Under the pieces are notes generated by a model. The model searched no databases. It was not told where the DNA came from and was given only the letters and a program-made list of their open reading frames with translations. DNA of 5,735 nt from Thermoplasmata archaeon (GTDB taxonomy: Archaea; Thermoplasmatota; Thermoplasmata; Lutacidiplasmatales; UBA184): assembly GCA_021848165.1 (NCBI GenBank), contig JAJZMW010000011.1, positions 1-5,735 on the forward strand. Direction: 5' to 3'. Of the stretch, positions 5,092 to 5,735 are shown in pieces; within the stretch, counting starts at the first letter, position 1, and every line of letters begins with the position of its first letter. A program made the translations under genes and the position numbers.

Positions 5092-5735
5092 TTATTCCCC
5101 GATCGGACGGTCTCGGGCGAGCTCGGACGGCGCCGGGGCCGACGACTCGATCCCCGCGGTGGGAGCGGTCGTCGAGAGCGGGTAGAACCACCCCATCGCC
5201 CGCGCCGGGAACGCGCCGAGCACGAGCCCCCAGGCGCCGAGCAGGACGTAGCCGAGGCCCCACCGAAGGCCGAGCGCGATCGGGCCGACCACGGCGGGTA
5301 CCACGGCCCCCCAGCTCGTCGGGAGCCCCGCCATGCCGAAGACTTCGTTGAACAGTCCCGCCGCCCCGGAGCCCAGCCCCGCCGGAGGGATCCACCCGAG
5401 AAGGGAGACGCCCGCGAGCAGGAGCGGGAGGCGGAGGGCCCATCCTCCCCGCCTTCGCGAGCTCCACTCGAACACGGCCCGGCCCAGCCCCGGGACGACC
5501 GAGAGGAAGATCGCCACGCCCGCCACGAACTCATGCTGGACCAGGAACGCGAACCAGAAACCGGCCGAAGCGAACGGCGCCGGGTCGGTCACGAAAAGCG
5601 CGAGACCGCCCAGCGCCCAGAGGATCCCCCCGATCAAGAGCGCGACGCGCAGGAGCGCGCGGGCGATCGATCGCCGGACCGATTCGCCGTTCCCCGGGAC
5701 CGGCGTTGCCCCCCCCGCGCGCGACCACGGGGTCG
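5092..5735 (-). CDS. Polytopic membrane protein of unknown family, 5' end beyond the right edge
   Basis: I do not recognise this family. The frame is open to the right edge with 213 visible residues and no ATG or GTG in the first part; the first internal start-like codon is TTG at 5637, which has no ribosome site, and the residues before it (RSIARALLRVAL) read as the natural lead-in to the first helix, so the start probably lies outside the window. About five hydrophobic segments follow: one at the start, one holding FLVQHEFVAG with a His-Glu pair (visible residues 67-68), one after an RRRGG loop, and two near the end around GPIALGL and YVLLGAWGLVLG. The last ~30 residues are a polar, Ser/Thr/Pro-rich tail. 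It has no Cys in the visible part, so it binds no iron-sulfur cluster there. The HEFVAG helix resembles the EFLMG and EIFMG helices of the next gene, with which it is closely linked; a partner subunit is inferred. Confidence 0.7.
   Translation of the reverse strand, partial: TPWSRAGGATPVPGNGESVRRSIARALLRVALLIGGILWALGGLALFVTDPAPFASAGFWFAFLVQHEFVAGVAIFLSVVPGLGRAVFEWSSRRRGGWALRLPLLLAGVSLLGWIPPAGLGSGAAGLFNEVFGMAGLPTSWGAVVPAVVGPIALGLRWGLGYVLLGAWGLVLGAFPARAMGWFYPLSTTAPTAGIESSAPAPSELARDRPIGE

Noticed and set aside
2867..5467. 866-aa minus-strand frame crossing both membrane genes
   Set aside because: It is out of frame with the two proteins that show membrane helices and Cys motifs, and is itself Arg/Gly/Pro-rich with no helices or motif.
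5531..5728. 65-aa minus-strand frame near the right edge
   Set aside because: Arg/Gly/Pro-rich shadow out of frame with the membrane protein, whose frame gives a good first helix there.
1..5735. Frequent CGATCG/GATCG words as a possible repeat or uptake sequence
   Set aside because: They fall mostly inside genes at GCG-ATC-G codon junctions and follow from G/C-rich codon use; no fixed longer context was seen around them.

Overview
The window is G+C-rich (roughly two thirds by eye), with the strong third-position G/C codon use that leaves long false reading frames opposite and beside the real genes. It contains seven protein-coding genes: four of more than 500 bases, two of them cut by the window edges, and three very small ones. 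No rRNA, tRNA, CRISPR array or insertion sequence was seen. Several small genes have a short A/T-rich box about 25 bases before the start codon and no clear Shine-Dalgarno, which is how leaderless archaeal transcripts look. Together with the CDGSH and zinc-ribbon mini-proteins this favours a high-GC archaeon (Thermoplasmatota-like would fit), but a bacterium is not excluded.

Layout. Positions 1-529 (minus) hold the N-terminal 60% of a nitrilase-superfamily enzyme, N-carbamoylputrescine amidase (AguB), running off the left edge. Positions 530-782 form a non-coding spacer with inverted repeats and a candidate aguB promoter. Positions 783-845 (minus) encode a 20-residue, 60% basic peptide closed by a hairpin. 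A divergent promoter region (846-984) separates it from two plus-strand mini-genes: a 46-aa zinc ribbon (985-1125) and a 58-aa CDGSH iron-sulfur protein (1193-1369). A strong 9-bp-arm hairpin follows, and then a 488-aa DHA2-type MFS drug/metabolite exporter (1471-2937).

The right half is a minus-strand operon read from the right edge: a polytopic membrane protein of unknown family (5092-5735, 5' end outside the window), then, after 24 bases, a 706-aa membrane iron-sulfur protein (2947-5067). The latter converges on the MFS gene with only 9 bases between the stop codons.

The most unusual object is the 706-aa protein. Its last ~300 residues look like a NapH/NosR/CcoG-type membrane electron-transfer module (membrane-edge Cys pairs plus two ferredoxin-type Cys motifs, the second with a non-standard Cys layout). 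It is fused to ~390 residues of internally repeated transmembrane hairpins that carry glutamates within predicted helices and match nothing I recognise. With its co-transcribed partner it may form an uncharacterised membrane redox complex. The partner and the AguB gene are only partly visible, so conclusions about them are limited to what the window shows.
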